A stretch of 64,000 nt of DNA, from NCBI RefSeq assembly GCF_001411805.1, contig NZ_CP007213.1:1550001-1614000 (forward strand), written 5' to 3'. Under the pieces are notes generated by a model. That model searched no databases and was not told where the DNA came from. It saw only the letters and a program-made list of their open reading frames with translations. Both the position numbers and the translations under genes were made by a program. This document shows positions 19,169-28,095 of this stretch, in pieces (positions within the stretch are counted from its first letter, which is position 1; the number at the start of each line of letters is the position of its first letter). This DNA is from Burkholderia plantarii (GTDB taxonomy: Bacteria; Pseudomonadota; Gammaproteobacteria; Burkholderiales; Burkholderiaceae).

Positions 19169-21826
19169 GTGCTTCCCCATATTACCGACGACCTGGCCGC
19201 CGACGACGCCATGCATACGCTGTTCGACACCGGATCGACACAGGACGCCGCCGAGCTCGGCGCGGCGCTCGCCGCCCCGGCGGTGACGGGCCGCTACGAC
19301 GAGTTGCGCGGCGGCGCCGCCGCGTTGCAGACGGCCGCGCTCGCGCCCGTCTGGCGCGAATTCTTCATGCAGCTCGGCAGCGTCGGCTTCGCCGACCTGG
19401 ACCGCCGCGCCGAGGCGCTCGAACGGCGCATGCGCGAGAACGGCCTGGCCTACCAGCTGCACGACCAGCACGCGGCCGGCGGCGCCGCGCGGCCCTGGTC
19501 GCTCGACCTGCTGCCGATGATCGTCGCGCCGGCCGACTGGGCCGTCATCGAGCGCGGCGTGCTGCAGCGCGTGCGGCTCGCCAACGCGATCGTCGCCGAC
19601 ATCTACGGCGAACAGACCATCCTGAAGGAAGGGCTGCTGCCTCCCGCGCTCGTCACGGGTCATCCCGGCTATCTGCGGCCGATGCGCGGCGCGGCGATCC
19701 CGGGCGGCACCTGGCTGCATCTGGCCGCCTTCGACCTGATGCGGATGCCCGACGGCCAATGGCGGCTCATCGCGCAGCACACGCAGGGTCCGACCGGGCT
19801 CGGCTATCTGCTGGAGAACCGGCTGATCGTCTCGCGGCTGTTCCCGCGCGCGTTCCGCGGGCTGCGCGTGCAGCGGCTCGCGGCCAGCTATCGCGCGCTG
19901 CTGCACAGCATGCAGGACCTGAGTCCGGCCGGGAAGAACTCGCGGATCGTGCTGCTGACGCCGGGCCGCCACGCGCCGACCTATTTCGAGCACGCCTACC
20001 TGGCGCGCTATCTCGGCCTCACGCTGGTGGAGGGCGGCGACCTGACCGCGCGTGACAACCGTGTCTATCTGAAGACGCTGAGCGGGCTGGAGCCGGTACA
20101 CGGCATCCTGCGTCGCGTCGACGACGAGTGGCTCGATCCGCTCGAACTGCGCCCCGATTCGATGCTCGGCGTGCCGGGCCTGCTGCAGGCGGTGCGCGCC
20201 GGCAACGTGCTGATCGCCAACGCGCCGGGCTCGGCGTTCCTCGAATCGCCGGGCGTGCTCGGCTTCATGCCGAAGCTCGCCGAGCGCGTCCTCGGCGAGA
20301 CGCTCGCGCTGCCCGCGCTGCCGACCTGGTGGTGCGGCGAGGCGGCCGCCTGCGCCGACGCGCTGCCGCAGCTCGCGCGCGCCATCATCAGGCCCGCCTA
20401 TCCGCCCGGCGCGCAGGCGGGCGGGCGCTTCGACCCGGTGATCGGCGCGCGGCTCACCTCGCAGCAGCTCGCCGACTGGCGCGCGCGGATCGCCGCACAT
20501 CCGGGGCACTACGTGATCCAGTCGGACCTGCCGCCCTCGCAGGCGCCGACCTGGCCCAGCGCGAGCGGCGCGCGTGCCTACGAGGGCGGCGCGCGGATCG
20601 TGCCGAAGCCGCTGCTGCTGCGCGTGTTCGCGCTGGCCGACGGCGCGGGCTCGTGGCGCGTGCTGCCGGGCGGGCTGTCGCGCGTGGGCACGCGCGACGA
20701 GCTGTTCAACGCGCCGATGCCGCGCGGCGGCAGCAGCGTCGACACCTGGGTGATGACCGAGGGCGCGATCGATCCGACCACGCTGCTGCAGACCCATCTC
20801 GGCCCCGACGACCTGATCGCGCGGCCGCGCACCATTTCGAGCCGCGCCGCCGAGAACCTGTTCTGGCTCGGCCGCTACACCGAGCGCGCGGCGAACCTCA
20901 CGCGCCTCGCGCGCGCCGCGTTCGAGCGGCTGCGCGGCGAGGACGATCTCGACAGCCCGGCGCACCTCGAACTGCTCGACGCGCTGTGTCGCGAGAACGG
21001 CCTGATCCCGTCCGGCACGCGCCCGGCCGCCACCTCGCCGCGCGAGTTCCAGCAGACGCTGGCGCGCGCGCTGTCGCGGCGCGCCGACCCCGGCTCGGGC
21101 ATCGCCGCCTGCGTGTTCGGCATGCGCGGGGCCGCCGCCGCGATCCGCGAGCGGCTCTCGCGCGACCAGTGGCGGCTGATCGACGACGCGACGCAATGGT
21201 TCGACGAAAGCGCCGGCGCCGAGGACGAGCCCGAGGAGCAGCTCGGCAACGCCGCGCTGCAGATGCTCGACCGCCTGAACCTGCTGCTCTCGGCGATCAC
21301 CGGCGCGCAGACCGACAACATGACGCGCGATGACGGCTGGCGCCTGCTGTCGATCGGGCGCCAGATCGACCGGATCGATTTCCTGTCGGGCGTGCTGCGC
21401 TTCGCGTTCGAGGACGGCGCCGTGACCAAGCAGGACGGCTTCGAACTCGTGCTGGAGCTGTTCGACAGCACCATCACGTTCCGCTCGCAGTTCCAGCGCT
21501 GCTTCGACGTCGCGCCGCTGATCTCGCTGGTGGTGCTCGACGGCGACAACCCGCGCTCGCTCGCCTGGGTCGTGCAGAAGATGCAGGGCCGGCTGACCAA
21601 GGTCGAGCATGGCGAGGGCTATGCGCTGTCGGATCTGTCGGAGACGCTGCCGGTGCCCGGCGAGTGGTCGCTGCACGCGCTGTGCGAGACCGACGGGGAC
21701 GGCCGCCACGCGGTGCTGCTCGAGCATCTGCAGACGCTCGGCCGGGCCGCCTGGGATCTGTCGAACCGGATCGGCGAACGTTACTTCAGTCATGTGCGGG
21801 AAGCAGGCAGGTCGTTATGGGGATGA
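19169..21826 (+). CDS. Circularly permuted ATP-grasp / alpha-E fusion protein
   Basis: 885 residues from a GTG at 19169; an ATG at 19211 (MHTLFDTGS) is an alternative start. Residues about 90-550 are a circularly permuted ATP-grasp domain (segments TQGPTGLGYLLENRLIVSRL, FFEHAY-like YFEHAYLARYLGL, PRGGSSVDTWVMTEG), and about 565-870 an alpha-E domain (ENLFWLGRYTERAANLTRLAR, then IGRQIDRIDFLSGVL). It thus combines in one chain the two activities encoded separately by the first two genes of the cluster, probably a second ligase. Its TGA overlaps the next gene's ATG (ATGA). Confidence 0.92.
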   Translation: MLPHITDDLAADDAMHTLFDTGSTQDAAELGAALAAPAVTGRYDELRGGAAALQTAALAPVWREFFMQLGSVGFADLDRRAEALERRMRENGLAYQLHDQHAAGGAARPWSLDLLPMIVAPADWAVIERGVLQRVRLANAIVADIYGEQTILKEGLLPPALVTGHPGYLRPMRGAAIPGGTWLHLAAFDLMRMPDGQWRLIAQHTQGPTGLGYLLENRLIVSRLFPRAFRGLRVQRLAASYRALLHSMQDLSPAGKNSRIVLLTPGRHAPTYFEHAYLARYLGLTLVEGGDLTARDNRVYLKTLSGLEPVHGILRRVDDEWLDPLELRPDSMLGVPGLLQAVRAGNVLIANAPGSAFLESPGVLGFMPKLAERVLGETLALPALPTWWCGEAAACADALPQLARAIIRPAYPPGAQAGGRFDPVIGARLTSQQLADWRARIAAHPGHYVIQSDLPPSQAPTWPSASGARAYEGGARIVPKPLLLRVFALADGAGSWRVLPGGLSRVGTRDELFNAPMPRGGSSVDTWVMTEGAIDPTTLLQTHLGPDDLIARPRTISSRAAENLFWLGRYTERAANLTRLARAAFERLRGEDDLDSPAHLELLDALCRENGLIPSGTRPAATSPREFQQTLARALSRRADPGSGIAACVFGMRGAAAAIRERLSRDQWRLIDDATQWFDESAGAEDEPEEQLGNAALQMLDRLNLLLSAITGAQTDNMTRDDGWRLLSIGRQIDRIDFLSGVLRFAFEDGAVTKQDGFELVLELFDSTITFRSQFQRCFDVAPLISLVVLDGDNPRSLAWVVQKMQGRLTKVEHGEGYALSDLSETLPVPGEWSLHALCETDGDGRHAVLLEHLQTLGRAAWDLSNRIGERYFSHVREAGRSLWG

Positions 21827-23142
21827 GCGTGAACGGCGCGGACAAAGCCCGGCACGTGCAGCACGAGGGGCTGGACGGCGGGGATCGGCGCGATGGCGAG
21901 GCGGGCGCCGCGCAGGCCGGCGCGCGCCGGCCCGGGGACGCCGCGGCGGCCGGCCCGGCGCGGGCCGTGACGGCCGAGGCGGCGGCGGTGTCGGCGGTGT
22001 CGGCGGCCGGGGCGTCGCGTGACGCGGCGCCGGTCGGGGGCGCGGCGGGAGCTTCGGCGGCATCGAGCACCGCCGCGGCTGCCGTTGCGGGAGCGGCTGC
22101 CGGCACCGCGGCCGCCACGGCTTCGGCCACCGCTGCCGCTGCCGCTGCGGCAGCCGCAGGCGCGCGGCCGGCCGTCTCGGCGGTGGAGCCGCGCACGCTG
22201 CGCGTCACGCACGACACGCATTACCGCTACGCGGCGCGCGTCGAGTCGGCCCAGCATCAGGCACGGCTCAGGCCGCTCGACCTGCCGCGCCAGCAGCTGC
22301 TCGATTTCGCGATCGAGATCGAGCCGCGTCCGGAAGGCGTGAGCGCCGAAATCGACGCGTTCGGCAACCAGCGCACCTCGTTCGCGCTGAACCAGCCGCA
22401 CGAGGAACTGTTCGTGCGCAGCCGCAGCCTGGTGCGCGTGAGCCCGCCGACGCTGACGGCCGGCAAGCGCGGCGAGCCTCCTCCCGCGATCGCGAGGCCC
22501 GCGCCGGGTACCGCGAGCGCATGGGAGACGGTGCGCGATACGCTGACGTTCCGCGCCGGGCAGGCCTACGACGCCGCGAGCGAGTTCGTGTTTCCGTCCA
22601 CCCACGTGGCCTGCCACGCCGATCTGGCCGCCTACGCGGCGCGCAGCTTCACGCCGGGGCGGCCGCTCGTGCAGGCCGCCTGGGACCTGATGCGGTGCAT
22701 CCACGCCGAGTTCGCCTATACGCCGAACAGCACCGACGTCAACACCACGGCGCTCGATGCGCTCGCGCTGCGCCGCGGCGTCTGCCAGGATTTCGCGCAC
22801 GTGATGATCGGCGCGATGCGCTCGCTCGGGCTCGCCGCGCGCTACGTCAGCGGCTATCTGCTGACCCAGCCGCCGCCGGGCCAGCCGCGCCTGATTGGCG
22901 CCGACGCCTCGCATGCCTGGGTCGAGGCGTACGACCCGGCATGGCCCGAGGACGGCGGCTGGCTGCAGCTCGATCCGACCAACGATCGCGCGCCCGGCAA
23001 CGACTACGTGATGCTGTCGATCGGCCGCGATTACGCCGACGTCACGCCGCTGCGCGGCGTGATTCGCGGTGGCGGCGCCGATCAGGTGCTGGCGGTGGGC
23101 GTCACGGTCGAGCCGCTCGACGAAGCGCCCGCGGCCGGCTGA
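21823..23142 (+). CDS. Transglutaminase-like protein with Ala-rich N-terminal extension
   Basis: 439 residues from the ATG at 21823, which overlaps the previous stop; an ATG two codons upstream at 21817 is equally possible. Residues 121 onward are a bacterial transglutaminase-like N-domain (TLRVTHDTHYRYAARV) and core, with an intact triad Cys321 (GVCQDFAH), His364 (SHAWVEAY) and Asp384 (LQLDPTND). Residues about 20-118 are a low-complexity, Ala/Gly-rich stretch with runs of alanine and no homology, unusual for this family. It is the last gene of the six-gene cluster. Confidence 0.9.
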   Translation: MSVNGADKARHVQHEGLDGGDRRDGEAGAAQAGARRPGDAAAAGPARAVTAEAAAVSAVSAAGASRDAAPVGGAAGASAASSTAAAAVAGAAAGTAAATASATAAAAAAAAAGARPAVSAVEPRTLRVTHDTHYRYAARVESAQHQARLRPLDLPRQQLLDFAIEIEPRPEGVSAEIDAFGNQRTSFALNQPHEELFVRSRSLVRVSPPTLTAGKRGEPPPAIARPAPGTASAWETVRDTLTFRAGQAYDAASEFVFPSTHVACHADLAAYAARSFTPGRPLVQAAWDLMRCIHAEFAYTPNSTDVNTTALDALALRRGVCQDFAHVMIGAMRSLGLAARYVSGYLLTQPPPGQPRLIGADASHAWVEAYDPAWPEDGGWLQLDPTNDRAPGNDYVMLSIGRDYADVTPLRGVIRGGGADQVLAVGVTVEPLDEAPAAG

Positions 23143-23710
23143 GATCCGGCGCGCCTGCCTTCGCGCGGCGCGCGCGGCCGCCCGCTCGCGCCGGCATGAC
23201 GAGTGCCCGACGCGTCACGCCGAACGCGCCGAATCGCGGGTGGCCGGCCGAGTGCCGACGCGCTCCCTCTCGCGCCACGCGTGGCGGCTCGACTGCCCGC
23301 GCCGGCCTGACAAATGCCCGGCACATCACGCCGAACTCGCGGCGGCGCCCCGGTTCACCGGCGCCGTCATGCATCCGGCAATGAAACGTCCGGTCCCCCG
23401 CCGTCAACCCGCGGCGACAGCATCCGATCGCGTGTTTTGCCGAGCTTCCCGCGTGGTGCGATACTGGCGCCTGCCGGAGCGGACGGTCGGTCTCGACGGC
23501 GCGACTGGCCCGGTATCCGACTGATGAAAGCCCGCCGCGCCGCCGCGCCTGCGGACCGTTTCGACCGGCTCCGTCGCCACGTGGGCCGGCTCGTGCCCGC
23601 GTGGCCAATCCGGACGTGGCACGAGCGCGCCGCGCCATGGCACGCGCGCGTTCCCGGCCGCATCGTCGCTGCTGGCCGGGCAGCATCACAGGCATAGGAG
23701 TCATAGGCGC
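23143..23710. other. Gene-free stretch with an imperfect duplicated segment
   Basis: 568 bp after the ATP-grasp cluster. Two similar roughly 45-bp segments (about 23182-23228 and 23295-23339) share a gcgccggc.tgac.a.tgcccg.c...tcacgccgaac pattern, suggesting an old duplication. The only candidate reading frame (23524-23697, 57 residues, very Arg/Ala-rich) has no recognisable feature and is not called. Confidence 0.45.
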
Positions 23711-24592
23711 ATGATCAGGCAAGGGGCGGGAGTCCAGGCATTCACGGCGAACGGCGAGCGTGGCAACGCCGCGTTCGTGTTCGCCACGCAGGCACACGAG
23801 CGCGTCGATATCGACGCCTGCATCGCGCTGTCGGCGCAGCTGCAAAGCGAGGTCGCGTGGCTGCGGCGCGATCCGGGCGTGCCGGGTCTGGGCCTGCGCT
23901 TTTTCACGCCGGGCGGCGAGATCGCGTTCTGCGGTCACGGCGTGCTGGCGTCGGCCGCCTGGCTCGACGCGTTCGACGGCGAGCAGGCCAGCCACGCGTT
24001 CGAGGTCAGCGGCGCGGCGGTCTCGGTCGAGCGCGACGGGGCGGGCCGCTGGTTCTATCTGCAGGATGAAGGCAGCTCGGAGTCGGTCGATCTGTGGCTG
24101 CTCGACGACGCGCTGCGCGCGCTCGGCCTGACCCACACCGACGCCTTGCGCGCGGGCGGAGCGAAGCTCTCGCGCACGGTGGGCGCGCCGCGCGAGAAGC
24201 TGCTGCTCGAATTGCCCGATGCGCTGCTGCTGGGCGAGATCGACCTCGATCCGGCGCGTCGCGACGCGCTGTGCGAGCGGCTCGGCACGACCGGCATCTA
24301 TGCGTTCGCCGTGAAGGATCGGGAGCAGCCGCGCCTGGCCGCGCGCCATTTCGCGATCCGGGTCGGCACGCAGGAAGACATGGCCACCGGCAGCGTCGCG
24401 CCGACCGTGGTGCGCCATGCCGGGCTGTCGGGCGAGACCGGCGACGTCGTGATCGACCAGGGCGGCCCCGGGTGCAACAACGCGCGGCTGTTCGTGTCCG
24501 CCGCGATGTTCGGCACCGCCCGACGCGTGGCCGGCGAATGCGTGATCGGACCCGAGGCGCCGCTCGTCGGCATCGTCAGCACGGTGTCCTGA
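23711..24592 (+). CDS. PhzF family isomerase-like protein
   Basis: 293 residues of the PhzF/YddE fold (two similar diaminopimelate-epimerase-like halves). Visible motifs are the first-half QSEVAWL with the Glu at the catalytic position, LRFFTPGGEIAFCGHG, and second-half EDMATGSVAP and DQGGPGCNN. The last two differ from the common DPVTGSA and QG..GR, so substrate specificity may differ from known members. The symbol phzF is not used because no phenazine genes are nearby. It stands alone on the plus strand. Confidence 0.87.
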   Translation: MIRQGAGVQAFTANGERGNAAFVFATQAHERVDIDACIALSAQLQSEVAWLRRDPGVPGLGLRFFTPGGEIAFCGHGVLASAAWLDAFDGEQASHAFEVSGAAVSVERDGAGRWFYLQDEGSSESVDLWLLDDALRALGLTHTDALRAGGAKLSRTVGAPREKLLLELPDALLLGEIDLDPARRDALCERLGTTGIYAFAVKDREQPRLAARHFAIRVGTQEDMATGSVAPTVVRHAGLSGETGDVVIDQGGPGCNNARLFVSAAMFGTARRVAGECVIGPEAPLVGIVSTVS

Positions 24593-24728
24593 GACGATGC
24601 GCGGCGTGTCGGGGCCACCCGCGCGCCGCGCTCAATGCCGATTCCCTCCGGAGCCCGGGCGAAGTCCCGTCGCGCCGAATCGTTCGCCGCCTCCCCCGAG
24701 TTCCGCCGGCCGCGTGTCGGTCATTCCG

Positions 24729-25103
24729 TCATTCGGCCGTGCAGCGTGAGTGCGGCGCCGGCGCGGGCAGCTCGTCGTCGGCGGCGGCGCGCACGAAATG
24801 ATGCTCGAGACGAATCCGCAGCACGCCGTCGAGCCCCAGCAGCTGTTCGCGCAGCGTCCGGGCGCGCCGTTCGCCGATGCCCTCGAGCACGATCCGGTGA
24901 GCGTCCACCTGCCGGCAGCGCACCACGACGATGTCGCCGACCCGGGCGTCCTGTTCCCGCAGATGGCCCTGCACGCGCGAGGCGACCCGCCGGTCGGCAA
25001 CGGAGACGAGATGGAGGATGTGGGTCAGCCTGAAACCCGGCAGATAGAACGAGGAATCCGCGATGAGCTCCGCGACGGGTTGCGGGCAGGGCTTCTGGTG
25101 CAT
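24729..25103 (-). CDS. Small possible ACT-like domain protein
   Basis: 124 residues from the ATG at 25103, which follows a GGAG ribosome-binding site; an upstream in-frame start at 25145 is less likely. Residues about 22-90 (FRLTHILHLVSVADRRV...IVVVRCRQVDAHRIVLEGIGERRARTLREQLLGLDGVLRIRLEHHF) have the beta-alpha-beta-beta-alpha-beta rhythm and LxxLDGVLRIRL end of ACT-like regulatory subunits such as the acetolactate synthase small subunit. This is a pattern impression, not a firm family match. A strong sigma70 promoter lies at 25257-25285, leaving a 5' leader of about 147 nt. Confidence 0.6.
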   Translation of the reverse strand: MHQKPCPQPVAELIADSSFYLPGFRLTHILHLVSVADRRVASRVQGHLREQDARVGDIVVVRCRQVDAHRIVLEGIGERRARTLREQLLGLDGVLRIRLEHHFVRAAADDELPAPAPHSRCTAE

Positions 25104-25256
25104 GAGGGCTCCGGGGTAAGGGGTGTTCGAACCGGTGCCAGCCATGCCGTCCCGTTTCGTTGCCGACTATCGGCCGCATCGCCTGAAGGCTTCCACCTTG
25201 CCCGGGTAGGCAGGTTGGCGTCGGAGGACAGACTCCCGACTCTTGATGCATGCGAC

Positions 25257-25285
25257 ATGATAGGAAAAAACCGCGCGCCTGCCAA
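25257..25285 (-). promoter_or_regulatory. Strong sigma70 promoter
   Basis: On the minus strand: -35 TTGGCA (25280-25285), 17-bp spacer, -10 TATCAT (25257-25262). Both hexamers match consensus at five of six positions. The expected start point near 25250 gives a leader of about 147 nt before the small ACT-like gene at 25103. Confidence 0.65.
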
Positions 25286-25385
25286 CCGGGAACTGGGGGC
25301 GGACTCGGGTGTGCGGTTCCGTATCGGTCGGGAGCCGGCGCGCAGTCGCCGCCGCGCCGCGCACCGGCGGGCTCGCCGGCCGCGT

Positions 25386-26540
25386 TCAGCCGTGCAGGGC
25401 AGCCGGTGCGGCGCGCGAGGCGCGGGCGCCGGCCGCTGCGCCGCGCGGCGGCCGGCGTGCCGTGGCGCCGGCCTTTGCGCGCTTTGCCGTGAGCAGCAGC
25501 AACGCCGCGAACCGCGCCTCATCGCTGCGCAGGCCGCGCGGCACCGGGCAGGGGCCGAGCAGGCACAGTTCGCCGGCCTCGAAGCTGTCGAGCACCACCG
25601 GATGGATATAGCAGCGCCGGCAGACCGCCGGCGTGTTGCGCAGCAGCGTCGAGACCGCGCGCACCGTCTCGACGATCTGCTTGCGCGCGCTGGTGGCGTC
25701 GCGCCACTCCATGCGCCGCAGCGCAGTCAGCGCCAGCACGCTGCCGGCCCAGGTCCGGTAGTCCTTGGCGGTGAAATCGGCGCCGCTGGCCTCGCGCAGG
25801 TAATCGTTGATGTCGGCCGAGCCGACCGCGTGGCGCGTGCCGTCGTCGTCGACATACTGAAACAGGTCGTGGCCGGGCAGCTCGGCGCAGCGCAGCAGGA
25901 TGCGCTTCACGCGTGGATCTTCGATGCGCACGTCGTGCGCGATGCCGCTCTTGCCGGTGAAGCAGAGCCGCACGCTGGCGGCGCGCACCTTCAGGTGGCG
26001 CTTGCGCAGCGTGGTGAGCCCGTACGAGTCGTTGTCGCGCGCGTATTCGGGGCTGCCGATCCGCACCAGCGTGGTATCGAGCAGGCGCACCACGGTGGCC
26101 GCGACCTTGTCGCGCGACATGCCCGGCTTCGCGAGATCGCGCGTGACGCGCGCACGGATTTTCGACAGTGCATGGCCGAACGCGGCCATCCGCGCATACT
26201 TGTTGGCGTCGCGGATTTCGCGCCATAACGGGTGATAGCGATACTGCTTGCGGCCGCGCGCGTCGCGTCCGGTCGCCTGCAGGTGGCCGCGTGGGTCGGG
26301 GCAGATCCAGACGTCGGTGTAGGCGGGCGGGATCGCGAGCGCGTCGATGCGTGCGATTTCGTCGGCGTCGCGAATCCGCGCGCCGTCAAGGTCGTAGTAG
26401 GCGAATCCGGCGCGCGTGCGGCGCCGCGTGTAGCCGGGGCGCTGGTCGTCGACGTGCCGCAGCGCGGCGCCTGCCGTTACCGGCTTCGGCGCCACCCGGG
26501 GGGGCCGCGGCCCGGCCGCCTCGCGCCGCCGCGTCGCCAT
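25386..26540 (-). CDS. DNA topoisomerase IB
   Basis: 384 residues of the poxvirus/bacterial type IB topoisomerase family, which relaxes supercoils through a 3'-phosphotyrosyl intermediate. The N-terminal domain has the GFAYYDLDG, IPPAYTDVWICPDPRGHLQATGRD and GRKQYRYHP segments; the catalytic domain has RHLKVR, the KDYRTWAGS arginine and the nucleophile Tyr311 in RRCYIHP. The Ala/Arg-rich C-terminal tail is not conserved. Its ATG overlaps the stop of the upstream DJ-1/PfpI gene by one base (TGATG), so the two are coupled. Confidence 0.93.
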   Translation of the reverse strand: MATRRREAAGPRPPRVAPKPVTAGAALRHVDDQRPGYTRRRTRAGFAYYDLDGARIRDADEIARIDALAIPPAYTDVWICPDPRGHLQATGRDARGRKQYRYHPLWREIRDANKYARMAAFGHALSKIRARVTRDLAKPGMSRDKVAATVVRLLDTTLVRIGSPEYARDNDSYGLTTLRKRHLKVRAASVRLCFTGKSGIAHDVRIEDPRVKRILLRCAELPGHDLFQYVDDDGTRHAVGSADINDYLREASGADFTAKDYRTWAGSVLALTALRRMEWRDATSARKQIVETVRAVSTLLRNTPAVCRRCYIHPVVLDSFEAGELCLLGPCPVPRGLRSDEARFAALLLLTAKRAKAGATARRPPRGAAAGARASRAAPAALHG

Positions 26541-27121
26541 CAGGCCTGCTTCCCCGCGCCGCCGCGCTTGCCGGTCTCGGGCCGTGCGGCGAGGCTGTCG
26601 ATCAGCGTCGACACGAACGCATCGAGATCGTCGGGCTTGCGGCTCGTGATCAGGTTGCCGTCCTTCACCACGCGCTCGTCCACCCATTGGCCGCCCGCGT
26701 TGCGGATGTCGTCCTGCAGGCTCGGCCAGCTCGTCATGCGGCGGCCCTCGACGATGCCCGCCGACACCGGCAGCCAGCCGCCGTGGCAGATCACGGCGAT
26801 TGGCTTGTCGGCCTGGTGCGCGGCGGTGACGAACTCGCGCGCGGCCGGGATCATCCGGATCGCGTCGCCGTTCACCACGCCGCCCGGCAGCACGACGGCG
26901 TCGTAGTCGTCGGCCTTCGCCTGCTCGAACGTCAGGTCGACCTTGGTGCGCTCGCCCTTGTCCACATGCTTGAATCCCTGGATCTCGCCGGGTTTCTGCG
27001 AGATCACCTCGACCTTCGCGCCCTCGGCCTGCAGCGCGCGCTGCGGCTCCGTCAGTTCGACCTGCTCGAAACCGTCTACGGCCAGGATCGCGATCCTGCA
27101 ATCATTCAGCTTGCCACTCAT
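26540..27121 (-). CDS. DJ-1/PfpI family protein (general stress protein 18 type)
   Basis: 193 residues from the ATG at 27121 (MSGKLNDCRIAILAVDGFEQVEL). The nucleophilic elbow is AVICHGGWLPVSAG, with Cys followed by His as in PfpI/YhbO proteins, and the Glu at VDGFEQVE supports it. These proteins act as glyoxalase III or deglycase-like stress enzymes; a peptidase role has been claimed for some. It is upstream of and coupled to topoisomerase IB. Confidence 0.9.
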   Translation of the reverse strand: MSGKLNDCRIAILAVDGFEQVELTEPQRALQAEGAKVEVISQKPGEIQGFKHVDKGERTKVDLTFEQAKADDYDAVVLPGGVVNGDAIRMIPAAREFVTAAHQADKPIAVICHGGWLPVSAGIVEGRRMTSWPSLQDDIRNAGGQWVDERVVKDGNLITSRKPDDLDAFVSTLIDSLAARPETGKRGGAGKQA

Positions 27122-27421
27122 GGAAACCTCCTTCGTCGATGGGGCGGCATCGGTCATGCCGGCGATGACGAGGTTCAGCAAGCACCGTGCCGGGCGGCCG
27201 GGCCGCCGCGGGGCGCCGGGCTGCGGCCGGATCGGGGCCGTTTCGGTGCGTCCGACGCGGTAGTTTTTTCAAGCGACTGTCATTTGTGACGCGACGCCCG
27301 CCGCCGCGCGTGGCGACGGGCGGTGCCCGCGCCCGAGGCACGTTCGATGCTGCTGTCGGGGATGGTCCGGGTCGTCCGGACCGCCGCTTACGGTGCTAAC
27401 CGACATGGAGCGATCAACCTC
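27122..27421. other. Divergent intergenic region
   Basis: 300 bp between the divergent DJ-1/PfpI and BON protein genes. It must hold promoters for both; a T/A-richer stretch around 27264-27290 (gttttttcaagcgactgtcatttgtgacg) is the best candidate area. Nothing else was seen. Confidence 0.4.
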
Positions 27422-27928
27422 ATGAAACCCTTGCTGAATATCGCGGCGGCGGCCGCCTGCGGCGCGGCCGCGATGTACTTCCTCGACCCGCAGGCGGGCC
27501 GCCGGCGCCGCGCCTACGTACGCGACAAGGCAGTGGAGGCGCGCCACGGCGTGAGCGACTACGCGAGCGCCGGAGCCAGGCGCGTGGCCGAGCAGGCGCG
27601 CGGCGTGGCCGCCGACCTGCGGGCCGAATGGCGCGACGCGGGCCGCGAGGGCGGCCACGGCGTGGCCGTGCTCGAGGACGCGCGGATCGTCGAGCGGATT
27701 CGCGCCGCGCTCGCGTTGATGGCCAGCCATCCGCGCGATATCGAAGTGGGCGTCGAGCATGGCCGTGCCTGGCTGGCCGGCCGCATCGCCGACGACGAGC
27801 GCCGTCTCGTGCTCGACGGCGTCGCCGACGTGAACGGCGTGCGCTCGGTGGAGGATCGTTTCGAACGGCGCGAGCCTGCTGCCGGCGACGACCTGCTGCC
27901 GGGCGGCGGAATCGGCTCGGCGCCGTGA
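27422..27928 (+). CDS. BON domain-containing protein
   Basis: 168 residues from the ATG at 27422. An N-terminal hydrophobic segment (LLNIAAAAACGAAAMYFLDP) followed by QAGRRRRAYVRDK resembles the YtxH-like or tail-anchored start found in many small membrane-associated stress proteins. The C-terminal half is a BON domain (IVERIRAALALMASHPRDIEVGVEHGRAWLAGRIADDERRLVLDGVADVNGVRSVEDR), a putative phospholipid-binding module. Its position next to the stress-type DJ-1 gene fits an envelope stress role, by inference. Confidence 0.8.
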   Translation: MKPLLNIAAAAACGAAAMYFLDPQAGRRRRAYVRDKAVEARHGVSDYASAGARRVAEQARGVAADLRAEWRDAGREGGHGVAVLEDARIVERIRAALALMASHPRDIEVGVEHGRAWLAGRIADDERRLVLDGVADVNGVRSVEDRFERREPAAGDDLLPGGGIGSAP

Positions 27929-28095
27929 CGGACCGGGCCGGCCGGCGTGCCGTTCCGTTCAGGCGTGCGCCGATCGGCCCACCGAGGCGGGAAGGGCGCC
28001 GCCTTTGCAAGCGGCGACAGCCCGGCCGATGAAACATTCCGGACAACTGATGATCGGCCGTCCACGAACGTTACCCTGGCCGGCCCGCCCGCCGC

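Noticed and set aside
18878..21793. 971-residue minus-strand frame
   Set aside because: Shadow of the ATP-grasp/alpha-E fusion gene, which has clear family motifs on the plus strand.
23524..23697. 57-residue Arg/Ala-rich plus-strand frame
   Set aside because: No ribosome-binding site or homology; composition typical of random GC-rich DNA.
23711..24592. Phenazine biosynthesis gene
   Set aside because: Only a PhzF-fold protein is present; no other phenazine genes lie in the window and the second motif is atypical.
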